From contig JAGNOY010000037.1 in the NCBI GenBank assembly GCA_017989935.1, positions 1-11,397 on the forward strand: a stretch of DNA of 11,397 nucleotides. Direction: 5' to 3'. Source of the DNA: Chitinophagaceae bacterium (GTDB lineage Bacteria; Bacteroidota; Bacteroidia; Chitinophagales; Chitinophagaceae). Shown here piece by piece: positions 1 to 7,892 of the stretch; position 1 is the first letter of the stretch, and each line of letters starts with the position of its first letter. Position numbers and translations under genes: made by a program. The notes under the pieces are model-generated. The model searched no databases. It was not told where the DNA came from and worked only from the letters and a program-made list of their open reading frames with translations.

Positions 1-442
1 CTCTAGTCAATAAGACTCCCCTTCTATGATCAACAAATAAAGGTTCATAGTCTAGCTCAATCTCTTCAACTTTTTTTGTAATAGGTTTAAACCATGCATT
101 TCTAACAGAAGGGATGTCAATAATTAATTTTCTAAAATCATTTAAGGTGACAGCTCTTGTTGGAAATATTTGATCAGGTAAATAAAACGCGTTATTGATA
201 AAATTGCCTTGTTGATCTGTCATCAAATCTGGCATTTTCAAATTCATTCTAAATCCTATATCAGTTAAGGCATACGCAATAGCTTCTAGAATGGTAATTC
301 CTGGATCATGCAAATTATGATCAGTCCAAGTTTCAGCAGAGAGTTGCCTAATGTACTCTAATGCCTTCTCTCGTATATAATTAAAATCTTCGGTTTGGCC
401 CGACAACAATATTTCATCTATATTTTCTTGATTAATCAACAT
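1..442 (-). CDS. eCIS baseplate protein with DPGITILE motif, Afp11/Afp12-like (partial, N-terminal part only)
   Basis: This gene starts at the ATG at 442-440 and stays open to the left edge, giving about 147 N-terminal residues. It overlaps the stop of the preceding baseplate gene by 11 bp, so the two are probably translationally coupled. The motif ETWTDHNLHDPGITILEA at residues 37-54 is typical of J-like baseplate wedge proteins of Bacteroidota eCIS clusters. It is followed by AYALTDIGFR, also family-typical. By position it would be the second large baseplate component (Afp12 in gene order). The DPGIT motif, however, is what is usually seen in the Afp11/J-type wedge, so the 11/12 assignment is uncertain. 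In the particle it would help form the baseplate ring around the spike that transmits the contraction signal. The C-terminal part lies outside the window. Confidence 0.85.
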   Translation of the reverse strand, partial: MLINQENIDEILLSGQTEDFNYIREKALEYIRQLSAETWTDHNLHDPGITILEAIAYALTDIGFRMNLKMPDLMTDQQGNFINNAFYLPDQIFPTRAVTLNDFRKLIIDIPSVRNAWFKPITKKVEEIELDYEPLFVDHRRGVLLTR

Positions 443-3400
443 AAAGTTCGGCTTTAATTGGATGCATAGCTGCACTTGTGAATAAATGAACTTCAGAGGT
501 CAATGAAATTGATTGGCTTTGAGGCACCCCATTTTTACTAACCTTTAAATCTCTAATATGATGTACATAGGACAATTCATCAATATAATCTACTATCGAA
601 GCAAGATAAATTACTTGAGACGCAAACTTCAACTGCTTATTAGTATCAAATGCCCATGGTGCAAAAAAATATTGAATATCCATTTGAAGTTTTTCTTGAT
701 AAAAACCTATATCTAGACAATCAGGATTGAGCATGACCACTGCACTAATTTCACATACATCCCATTTTACATTCATTACAGAAATCAGATTAAATGCGCT
801 AGTTTGATTTTGTAAAAACGAACGAATATTTCTTAGAACAGATAAGGAAAGAGAAGGTTGAAAATTTGGAGCAGCCATATTTAATTTTTGATAAGGTATC
901 ACTAGAAGCAAAGTATTTCCAGCTTTAGCAAATAATTCTCCTGTGCTTAAATCTATTATGGCGTGATTAAAACATTTAATTTGAAAAATTTCAGGGAACT
1001 TTTCAAGTACCAAATGCTCTGCATCCCATTGCTGAATACTCCTAAATTTATGGCGAATTCTCATACTAGCTCTCCAAAACATTTTATCAGTGGACTCAAC
1101 ATTCAAACCATCCAATGTTGGAAGCTCCTGATTAACTGATTTTATATTTGCCACTTTAGGATAAACCTGCTCAATAAAAGAAGGCGGAGCTGAAAGTACA
1201 GTTTCTTTATTCTCACCACTTAAGTTACGAGAAAGTGAAATCGCATTTAATTTTACGAATTTAACTCTGGGAAGACTTGAGGAAAATTCTTTACATCTAG
1301 CAACTACATAGTACAATTCTTCTTCACCTAAAATATGATTCGTTGAACTCGCATCGTTTGGTAATGAAAATCGTACTATACCTGTCCTTATAAAATGATT
1401 GGTAGTATCTTCAATTGAATAATCCTTAATTTGAATTAAATTATTGTTGCGAACATAAAACCATTCAATTTTAGCCTCTTTTTCAGCTTGAACAGCAGTG
1501 CCTTCATCAAATGAAAATAAAAAACTAATAGTTTGACCTGGCACAATATTTGCTAATCCAATATATAGATCTGCTTGGTAAGATGAAAAATTATGATGAT
1601 AATAAGGAAGTAATTTAAAATTATTTTGTTCTTTAATCCTTAGATAACCCAAAGGAAATAAACTCCAAATTATGTTTCCATGTTTTTTGGATCTTGAATT
1701 ATCTTTCTGTTTCTGACCTTCAATCTTATCTGACATATTCTGACTCCGTGAGTTGAAATTATCTTCAAAAAGTATGGCTTCACGAATAGTAGCCACAAAC
1801 TCTATTCGCTTTATTTGAATAGGATAAGGTATTGGCGTTCTTACAACTTTGGATGTTGTTCCATCATTTATAGTCGTTTCAATTTCATGTGTAGCATCAT
1901 TATTTAAGGTAAATGTTAGGCTATTTTCTTCATCTAGTATAAAGCCTGAAACCGTTGAAATAATCTCTCCTTTGCTAAACTCATCCAATTTTTTATCATT
2001 CAATCTTAAATTTAATGGTGATTTCAACTTCTCAACCCAATGTAAGAGTATTGTCAAATCAGCAGTGTATTCCAATAAAGGTTGTCGAACCTCAAACGAA
2101 GATCCTGAAAACGACTGCGCGCCAAATGCAAGAAAAGGTTTATCAATAGCCGCATTGCTTACCTGGGTAATTATTTTATCTGGGTTAAATTTATAGGTTT
2201 TCAACTCAACACCTAAATAATTAAGTGGGGTCTGATTAAAAAAATTAAATAATTCGATCCACTCTAGGTTCTTAAAATGTTTATCTGGTGAAACAAACTT
2301 TACAAATACATTTACTTCCTTATGTATTGCTTTTTTATTTGCATGAAGAAAATTAGCATGTAAAATAATTTTATTCGCAACAAACTCCGCACCCTTCAAA
2401 CGTAATTTTTCTACAGAAAGATCAGCGAAGCGGATTTCTACATGAATAAAATTATTTAAATCCAATTTAATTTGACTTGGCTTCTCTGAAAATTCAAAAA
2501 CAAGACTTATCTCTATATTTTCTTCACTAATTTCTGAAATCACTTTACTTTGAAAGGCTAGTCCAGTTTCCGCGCTTCCATTTACATTAAATAATGGCCA
2601 TGATCCATTAACTTGCCACTGTGCATCATTCGCCTCGCTGCAAGCAGACATGGTAAACATTTCACCACCTAAACTCGATCTGTAAGAAGATTTAATTTTA
2701 GAAATCACTCCTTTATTCAAATTAATATCATGCGATGATTCATAATAAATTTGCTTCCCTAATGAATTTTTTCCAGCTTTAAACTGAGTGCCTTTTTCTA
2801 AAAAATAAGAGTCTACATTCTTAGCAAGCTCGATATTCACATAGGCGTAATCAGCTCTCCCCTCTTTCTTCTTAAACTTGAGTACATCCTCAAAGATGAA
2901 TGAAGTTTGTTTTTGAACAAGTTGATTAAATCTTGCATCATAAATCATCATAAGCTTACAGAATGAAATTAGCAAGGCTACATGAGGCTGATGAGCAGAA
3001 TAGGATGTTTGAAGAAAAACCAATTGCCCTTCCGCCCAAAGATTAAATCGATAACATAACTGAATAACCTGATTTGAGATGCTTAACAAATACTCATTTG
3101 CCGCATTAAATTTGGATCTTGCATTAGGATATACATTTAAAATTTTATTGAAAGGCACTACTTGATAATCATAGAATTCATTTAATGAATCCAGTAAACC
3201 ATCATAAAGCTTGACAAACTTCTTTCCTTCAAAATCTGGAGTATCTACTTTATTACTTTCTTTTATAAATTCTATATCCAATGTACATTCATCAAATAGA
3301 TGCCTGCACAAAGCAAATAATTCTTTAGTTTCGTCAGTTTTAAATATAGATAACACATACGAATTAACTTCTTCATCTAAAGCCAAGCAAGTGTCTTTAT

Positions 3401-3785
3401 AAAAGGCAAATAAATGAAAGATGATCTGAAACCGCTGAAAACAAAGTTTTTCTAATTCATCTTGATCTAATTCAACATTGCTCGTAAAATGATTAATAAT
3501 TGGCAATTGAACTAAAAAGGTTGACAAATTAGTTGGATTCAATATCAAATAACTGCTTATTTGAAAAACAATATCCTTCTTTAGTAAGTCATACCATGTA
3601 TTAGACGCTAAGGCATCTCCATCAAAAAATTGAATGTCTTTAGAAATTTCCAGTAAATAATTTAAATAGTCTTGTAGCTTTTTATTTCTTAGTGCCAATG
3701 AATTATTTAATAGCAAAGGGTTGTCAAATGCATCAGCACCATTAGAAAAAGGATAATTTGATATTTGATTTAATGTTTTACCCAT
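432..3785 (-). CDS. Very large eCIS baseplate protein (Afp11 position, divergent J-like)
   Basis: This 1117-residue protein follows gp25 after only 2 bp. Position and size suggest a baseplate wedge component. Residues 1-300 are mainly helical with no recognisable enzyme motif. Around residues 265-302 is a stretch (HQPHVALLISFCKLMMIYDA, then an N-Q-L and FEDVLKFK pattern) that I associate with large baseplate proteins of Bacteroidota eCIS clusters. Residues 311-365 (AYVNIELAKNV, FLEKGTQFKAGKN, IYYESSHDINLNKG) resemble the beta-rich 'value/threshold' segment of baseplate J proteins. The central 370-900 part looks beta-rich. Near the C-terminus, at about 930-1117, come an RIRHKFRSIQQWDAEHLVL stretch and a region with GFYQEKLQMDIQYFFAPWAF. 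It has no signal peptide or membrane segment. Sequence similarity to Afp11 itself is weak by eye, so the assignment rests mainly on context. Confidence 0.75.
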   Translation of the reverse strand: MGKTLNQISNYPFSNGADAFDNPLLLNNSLALRNKKLQDYLNYLLEISKDIQFFDGDALASNTWYDLLKKDIVFQISSYLILNPTNLSTFLVQLPIINHFTSNVELDQDELEKLCFQRFQIIFHLFAFYKDTCLALDEEVNSYVLSIFKTDETKELFALCRHLFDECTLDIEFIKESNKVDTPDFEGKKFVKLYDGLLDSLNEFYDYQVVPFNKILNVYPNARSKFNAANEYLLSISNQVIQLCYRFNLWAEGQLVFLQTSYSAHQPHVALLISFCKLMMIYDARFNQLVQKQTSFIFEDVLKFKKKEGRADYAYVNIELAKNVDSYFLEKGTQFKAGKNSLGKQIYYESSHDINLNKGVISKIKSSYRSSLGGEMFTMSACSEANDAQWQVNGSWPLFNVNGSAETGLAFQSKVISEISEENIEISLVFEFSEKPSQIKLDLNNFIHVEIRFADLSVEKLRLKGAEFVANKIILHANFLHANKKAIHKEVNVFVKFVSPDKHFKNLEWIELFNFFNQTPLNYLGVELKTYKFNPDKIITQVSNAAIDKPFLAFGAQSFSGSSFEVRQPLLEYTADLTILLHWVEKLKSPLNLRLNDKKLDEFSKGEIISTVSGFILDEENSLTFTLNNDATHEIETTINDGTTSKVVRTPIPYPIQIKRIEFVATIREAILFEDNFNSRSQNMSDKIEGQKQKDNSRSKKHGNIIWSLFPLGYLRIKEQNNFKLLPYYHHNFSSYQADLYIGLANIVPGQTISFLFSFDEGTAVQAEKEAKIEWFYVRNNNLIQIKDYSIEDTTNHFIRTGIVRFSLPNDASSTNHILGEEELYYVVARCKEFSSSLPRVKFVKLNAISLSRNLSGENKETVLSAPPSFIEQVYPKVANIKSVNQELPTLDGLNVESTDKMFWRASMRIRHKFRSIQQWDAEHLVLEKFPEIFQIKCFNHAIIDLSTGELFAKAGNTLLLVIPYQKLNMAAPNFQPSLSLSVLRNIRSFLQNQTSAFNLISVMNVKWDVCEISAVVMLNPDCLDIGFYQEKLQMDIQYFFAPWAFDTNKQLKFASQVIYLASIVDYIDELSYVHHIRDLKVSKNGVPQSQSISLTSEVHLFTSAAMHPIKAELYVD

Positions 3786-3787
3786 AA

Positions 3788-4186
3788 TTATTGGTTTATA
3801 TAATAGGGAAATACAAAATTGTTTCTTTGGTTTGTACTAATAACAATATAACTCAAATGCATGGTAAACAAACTTGCATCATTCTCATCAATCGAAAAAT
3901 CTATTGTTAACGGCTTTATTCTAGCTTCATAAAGCAAGATACTTCTAGTTAGCACCATCCTCATATAGGATAAAAAATGCTCATTCATCCCTTCAAATAT
4001 CATTGTTTTCAAGGCACTGCCGTAATCAGGCTGCATGACCCTTTCTCCCAATTCTGTGGTAAACAGAATATATAAGCTTTGATTAATATCTTCTACAGAC
4101 TCAACCATGGTAGTTGAATTATCTACCACATTAAATTTTGGTGGGAATGCCCATCCTTTTCCTATGAAATTGTTATCTATATTCAT
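3788..4186 (-). CDS. gp25-like baseplate wedge protein (Afp9-like)
   Basis: This 132-residue protein belongs to the T4 gp25/TssE-like family. In contractile particles gp25 joins the baseplate to the first sheath ring and helps start contraction. Its hallmark is the ELGERVMQPDYGSALKTMIF block, the counterpart of the ERVM(R)P.(Y/F)G signature. It follows an N-terminal GWAFPPKF segment that is also usual in eCIS members. A longer frame from a TTG at 4195 overlaps the PAAR stop. The ATG at 4186-4184 fits better because it falls one base after that stop (TAATATG) and gives the usual short N-terminus MNIDNNFIGKGW. The gene is 2 bp upstream of the large baseplate gene. Length is normal for the family. 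Confidence 0.92.
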   Translation of the reverse strand: MNIDNNFIGKGWAFPPKFNVVDNSTTMVESVEDINQSLYILFTTELGERVMQPDYGSALKTMIFEGMNEHFLSYMRMVLTRSILLYEARIKPLTIDFSIDENDASLFTMHLSYIVISTNQRNNFVFPYYINQ

Positions 4187-4187
4187 A

Positions 4188-4448
4188 TTATCCAATTAAA
4201 ACAGTTACCTCGCCCATCACAATTGCAGATCCATTCCCAGCCACATCACCAGCCCTTAACGACGGCCTTCCACCTACTAGCACCGTTGTACTACCTATGG
4301 CGAATGGCATAGGAATATTTCCAGAAGCTGGTGTACTAATATCACCAACAACAGCTGCGGGCATGCCACCAATTAAGACACTTGCAACACCTGCTCCGGT
4401 AATTAAACCATCTGCTGTAGGATCTGTAATTCTAGCTGCCAAACTCAT
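4188..4448 (-). CDS. PAAR-domain spike tip protein lacking His and Cys (Afp10-like)
   Basis: This 86-residue protein caps the spike as a sharp cone. The three PAAR-type repeats are clear: GVASVLIGGMPAAVVGD (20-36), GSTTVLVGGRPSLRAGD (52-68) and the closing GEVTVLIG (79-86). Most PAAR proteins bind one metal ion, usually zinc, near the apex through three His and one Cys. This protein contains no His and no Cys. The segments where ligands normally sit read DPTADG (9-14), DISTPASG (36-43) and DVAGNG (68-73). The fold is therefore probably kept while the metal site is lost or replaced, which is inference. The start ATG at 4448 lies one base from the spike gene's stop, and the stop touches the gp25 start. 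No toxin extension is present. Confidence 0.92.
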   Translation of the reverse strand: MSLAARITDPTADGLITGAGVASVLIGGMPAAVVGDISTPASGNIPMPFAIGSTTVLVGGRPSLRAGDVAGNGSAIVMGEVTVLIG

Positions 4449-4449
4449 A

Positions 4450-6147
4450 CTAATTAATTTTTATTAACGACCCTTTTAATGTTAATATGCCATCTGCATT
4501 AAAGTTCATATTCATTGCTTTTAAATTCAATTCGCTTCCAGCACTAATATCAACCTTGCCCCCACCTTCAATTTTTATATCTAACGCAGATTTTATTTCC
4601 ATACCGCTATCATTCAATATAACTGAATTACCATTTGCATCTTCTATCGAAACCAAATTCTCATCTTCAGAAATCAATATTTTACTCCCGTTAGCCACCG
4701 AAATTTCATGAATCCCTTTCTCGTCATCCCAATTCCATTTCATCCCCTTTTTAGTTTGAATCCCTTTTTTAAAGTTATCATCACTAAATGATTCAAATGG
4801 AGGCATGGCAGGACTATACATAGAACCTAAAACAACAGGCATTTCAAATTCTTCTCCAATAAAACCAATTAGTACTTCATCTCCAATTTCCGGTAACCAT
4901 ATCATACCATACTCGTTTCCAGCGTAGGGGCTCACATATCGAGCCCAAATATTTTCCGATGCTCTATTCCACAATGGAACAGAAACTAAAACCCTACTTA
5001 GATTATCTGGATCACCTTCTAAAGCCACCACAATACCATTAATCATCCCTTTAGAGTAATGCTGTGAGGATGCAGGCTGATATTTTGTTGCAAATGATTC
5101 ATGATGCATTCCAAATTGCAAATACGTACTAAATATTCCACCACTGAAATCATGCAATACAGAAGTAATAATAAAATGCTCATTAAACTCTGCTTGATAA
5201 CCTTCCACAATCAATGTATAGCCTGGCTTCACATTTAAATTAGCATGTATGTGAACCAAGCCATTTACCTTAGATAAGTTCTTTAATTGAATTACCGAAT
5301 CCAAGGCTTGCTTTGATTCCATTTCATTAAATGAAGCGCTAAAGATATCTTGTTTTGTCCCTTTTATAGTTGAAGTTAATGAAGGCATAACAAAATTTTC
5401 TTCTGACTGCACAACCGAATTTTGATCAGATGGATCAAAATGAATAAATTGGTGTTCTATCAAATTCAACCTATCATCTTGTTCCATCTCTAAGGAATAT
5501 ACATTGATTCCATAAATTGCTGAAACTTGCTTAGCAGGCTCTAAACTAAGTATGGGTTTTTCGACTACTACTATATCAGGCTCAGTATACACAAATGACA
5601 AATTGGCTTCAGCACGCATATTAATAAAATCCCAATCTGTAAACCCAGACTTAACTAGTCGTTTGTGTTGTATACCTAAGAAAGTTTGTGATTGAATGAA
5701 ACTTGTATTTAACCCAACAGATTGTACTATTTCCTCAATAATATCTTTATCATTTTTATCGGCATAAACTTCAGCCTTTTTATTCATGCTTAAGTTGATA
5801 GCACTATGTTTAGCTGTAAGATGAACTCTAGTACCCGTAGGTGAATTTGTATACTTATGTTTGACAATTAGTCCTTTAAACAAAGAAACTTCATTTCCAG
5901 TACCAACTGCAATTATTTCTATTTCCTGCCCAGATAAAGGTAGAACTTCCAAAGGGTTTGAGAATAGTGATTCCCCAAAACTTACATCAACTTTTAATAA
6001 GATATTTGCTGAACTTATCCATTGATAAGCTTGCTTAGCTTGAATAGAAATAATTTCATAGCTTGAAGCTAAGGGAATATTGTTTACAAACAAACGACAA
6101 GCATATTCTTGATAAGACGGAGTTGATATCTGATCCAAAGCTATCAT
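4450..6147 (-). CDS. VgrG-like spike protein, gp27-gp5 type (Afp8-like)
   Basis: This 565-residue protein would form the trimeric central spike beneath the inner tube. Residues about 15-350 look like the gp27-like hub, which adapts the sixfold tube to threefold symmetry. Residues about 367-445 are the gp5-type OB fold (GMINGIVVALEGDPDNLSRV, then WLPEIGDEVLIGFIGEEF and PVVLGSMY, all strongly family-typical). Residues about 465-565 are a short-period, beta-helical needle with alternating polar and hydrophobic residues (for example LDIKIEGGGKVDISAGSELN). There is no enzymatic C-terminal extension, so this is a structural rather than an 'evolved' spike. Its ATG shares an ATGA with the adaptor's TGA stop, which suggests coupled translation. 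The PAAR tip follows directly and would sit on the beta-helix. Confidence 0.95.
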   Translation of the reverse strand: MIALDQISTPSYQEYACRLFVNNIPLASSYEIISIQAKQAYQWISSANILLKVDVSFGESLFSNPLEVLPLSGQEIEIIAVGTGNEVSLFKGLIVKHKYTNSPTGTRVHLTAKHSAINLSMNKKAEVYADKNDKDIIEEIVQSVGLNTSFIQSQTFLGIQHKRLVKSGFTDWDFINMRAEANLSFVYTEPDIVVVEKPILSLEPAKQVSAIYGINVYSLEMEQDDRLNLIEHQFIHFDPSDQNSVVQSEENFVMPSLTSTIKGTKQDIFSASFNEMESKQALDSVIQLKNLSKVNGLVHIHANLNVKPGYTLIVEGYQAEFNEHFIITSVLHDFSGGIFSTYLQFGMHHESFATKYQPASSQHYSKGMINGIVVALEGDPDNLSRVLVSVPLWNRASENIWARYVSPYAGNEYGMIWLPEIGDEVLIGFIGEEFEMPVVLGSMYSPAMPPFESFSDDNFKKGIQTKKGMKWNWDDEKGIHEISVANGSKILISEDENLVSIEDANGNSVILNDSGMEIKSALDIKIEGGGKVDISAGSELNLKAMNMNFNADGILTLKGSLIKIN

Positions 6148-6803
6148 TTCTTAATATTTACTTGACCTCTTATACTACTCAAATTTTGTTCACGTCCCAT
6201 CTCTATAGCAGCACCTACATTATTTGTAATTGTATATGCGGTACTTAAAAAACTAGCTACATTCGTAACTGTATCAACGGCACCTATATCACTGCTCATA
6301 GAAAGTATATCAGGATTTGGATTTGCAATTACCTCACTAAAGGTGGCAGAAATGGTAGCTCTTAAAGGAATTCCAAACTGATTAAATAAAGTATAATTCA
6401 CAGAATAACTTTCAATTTCACAAGTGAACATAAATGTCCCCCATAATAGAAGCAATTTAGGAAGTTGAATTTGTTCACTTTCTTTTGCCACTATAGCAAG
6501 AAAGTCTTTTTTTTCTGGCATCACTATTGTTTCAAATTTCTTTGCTTCTAAAAGCACAATTCTTTCATCTCCATTCGCACCTGTACCATCAATTAAAAAA
6601 TCAAAAGTCATTTTTCTTTTATTGATGGCAGTTAAATAAGCAGTTTGATTTGAAGCTCCACCTGTTTTTGTTTCATCTTTAGTAAAACTGTATTCGACTT
6701 TATAACTAGCTGGATTGAACATAGCAAAAAATATCCTTGGCTTCAACATATCCTTTATATCAAAGCTTCTAAATGAAAGCAAGGTCATCTTTAAGAGCGC
6801 CAT
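6144..6803 (-). CDS. Tube-to-spike adaptor protein (Afp7-like, CIS tube protein N-terminal domain) with eroded LysM region
   Basis: This 219-residue protein matches the family that links the inner tube to the spike hub (Afp7/Pvc7; T4 gp53/gp54-like role). Family-typical segments are FAMFNPASYKVEYSF (26-40), KMTFDFLIDGTG (64-75) and LLLLWGTFMFTCEIESYSVN (117-136), followed by LFNQFGIPLRATISATFSE (139-157). Relatives usually end in a LysM domain with a GDTL start and an IPP end. Here residues 175-219 keep only a faint echo: DTV at 177-179 and a GREQNLSSIRG stretch at 203-213, ending VNIKK. The glycine-rich and IPP parts are missing. It starts 6 bp after the DUF5908 stop and overlaps the spike start by four bases. 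The role is well supported by family and position; loss of peptidoglycan binding is inference. Confidence 0.92.
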   Translation of the reverse strand: MALLKMTLLSFRSFDIKDMLKPRIFFAMFNPASYKVEYSFTKDETKTGGASNQTAYLTAINKRKMTFDFLIDGTGANGDERIVLLEAKKFETIVMPEKKDFLAIVAKESEQIQLPKLLLLWGTFMFTCEIESYSVNYTLFNQFGIPLRATISATFSEVIANPNPDILSMSSDIGAVDTVTNVASFLSTAYTITNNVGAAIEMGREQNLSSIRGQVNIKK

Positions 6804-6809
6804 AAATAA

Positions 6810-6977
6810 TTATCTTTGTTTTTTCTCGTTTAAAATTTCAAGTACCTTTTCTACACACTGCTTCACTAAATCCGATTTCATCTCGTTTAACTCATCTGCT
6901 GGATTAGAAGAATTGGTCGTAATTGCAGGCGTCTCCACGTTACTTCGAATTATGATTTCATTAATTATGACTGGCAT
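6810..6977 (-). CDS. Small DUF5908 protein (Afp6-like)
   Basis: This short gene encodes 55 residues from the ATG at 6977-6975 to a TAA at 6812-6810. It begins MPVIINEIIIRSNVE and ends in a charged helix (DELNEMKSDLVKQCVEKVLE, then KKQR). The opening 'MP(I/V)-I-I-x-E-(L/I)-x-I' and helical tail are the usual look of DUF5908 proteins, which sit between the second tube gene and the adaptor gene in Afp-type clusters. That is exactly its place here, with 5 bp to the upstream stop and 6 bp to the downstream start. Its biochemical role is not firmly known. A part in hub or tube-base assembly is inferred from position. There is no signal peptide or membrane segment. Confidence 0.9.
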   Translation of the reverse strand: MPVIINEIIIRSNVETPAITTNSSNPADELNEMKSDLVKQCVEKVLEILNEKKQR

Positions 6978-6982
6978 AAGAA

Positions 6983-7420
6983 TTAATTAATTATTTTAAA
7001 ATATTGATAATACAATTCTAAAGACTCTATGACCACAGAACTATTTTCTGCATTAAAATTTGAAATACTCCACTTCAGTGGATATACATTCATAAATTGA
7101 TAGGCAACTAAAGGTTCTTGCTGATCATTGAGTAAGGCAACAATACAATGGACTGGCTTGATATTAAAATTCTCAATATTTTCCTTACACCAATCTAACA
7201 AAGTAGAAGAAACAGCCAAACCTCGTTTCAAAACCAAGGGCGAATAATTAGCTCTGATAGGTAATTTTTGTGTAAACCTATTTTCTCCACCTTCAATAAC
7301 ATCCTCTGTCAATAGCTCCATACCAATTCCTGAAACATCCTGAAAAGCAATATCTACATTATCTTCACTAAATTCAAATTTAACCCAGAAAGAAAAACCA
7401 ACCGGTGGATAGAGTGACAT
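6983..7420 (-). CDS. Inner tube protein, gp19 fold, second copy (Afp5-like)
   Basis: This 145-residue protein is of the T4 gp19-like tail tube family. The family pattern is seen in FWVKFEFSEDNVDIAFQDVS (11-30), the GGENRFTQKLP loop (44-54), LVLKRGLAVSSTLLDWC (62-78), and the closing strands with NVYPLKWSISNFNAENSSV. Being the tube gene nearer the adaptor, it probably plays the Afp5 role, the first ring joining the tube to the Afp7/Afp8 hub. The other tube gene would supply most of the shaft. It lies 11 bp after the first tube gene and 5 bp before DUF5908. The length is normal. The division of labour between the two tube genes is inferred from Afp order and not visible in the sequence. Confidence 0.93.
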   Translation of the reverse strand: MSLYPPVGFSFWVKFEFSEDNVDIAFQDVSGIGMELLTEDVIEGGENRFTQKLPIRANYSPLVLKRGLAVSSTLLDWCKENIENFNIKPVHCIVALLNDQQEPLVAYQFMNVYPLKWSISNFNAENSSVVIESLELYYQYFKIIN

Positions 7421-7431
7421 GGAATATTAAT

Positions 7432-7863
7432 TTAAGTTTTCTCAATCACTAAGCCCTCATGAGCTAATTCTATGGATTCAATAGCCACTTCATTTCCATC
7501 ACTCTTCAAATCGGGTGCTACTACCTTCACAGGAAATGCATTCTTGACACGCCAAATGAAAACAGGTTCGTGATTCTCATTCAAAAGCATTATTGACACA
7601 TCTCTGCGCTCAATTTTACTTAGAGACACCGTATTTAGCCATTGAAAGAATTCATTATCACCACTAAACATGCCCCGTTTCAAAGTGATATTTCCAAATT
7701 TCTGCAACCCTGGCATCTTTTGTTTGTGATATTCTGGGCTTGAACCTGCGCGATATTCTATTACTTCATTTTCAATATTTAATCCAGTAACTTCTGTAAA
7801 GCCAATCTTCGAACCGCCCCATTCTACTCTAAAGTGGAATTTTGGTAATGGATAGTTTGCCAT
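7432..7863 (-). CDS. Major inner tube protein, gp19 fold (Afp1-like)
   Basis: This 143-residue protein would polymerise as hexameric rings to make the rigid inner tube that is fired into the target. Typical gp19-fold segments are YPLPKFHFRVEWGG (4-17), IGFTEVTGLNIENEVIEYR (20-38), the PEYHKQKMPGLQKFGNITLK stretch (44-63) and VKNAFPVKVVAPDLKSDGNE (106-125), followed by AIESIELAHEGL. It lies 29 bp downstream of the sheath gene, the longest gap inside the operon, with an A/T-rich leader and no Shine-Dalgarno. Similarity to the second tube protein is recognisable in fold pattern only. The more canonical sequence and sheath-adjacent position suggest it is the abundant subunit. Confidence 0.95.
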   Translation of the reverse strand: MANYPLPKFHFRVEWGGSKIGFTEVTGLNIENEVIEYRAGSSPEYHKQKMPGLQKFGNITLKRGMFSGDNEFFQWLNTVSLSKIERRDVSIMLLNENHEPVFIWRVKNAFPVKVVAPDLKSDGNEVAIESIELAHEGLVIEKT

Positions 7864-7892
7864 AATAATTTTATTAATTAGTTATTTTTAAA

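Noticed and set aside
1849..2196. 115-codon open frame on the plus strand
   Set aside because: It lies fully inside the large baseplate gene on the other strand, has a serine-rich composition typical of an antisense shadow, and shows no known domain.
6715..6990. 91-codon plus-strand open frame over the adaptor/DUF5908 junction
   Set aside because: It is antisense to two well-supported genes and has no recognisable protein pattern; the DUF5908 gene on the minus strand explains the region.
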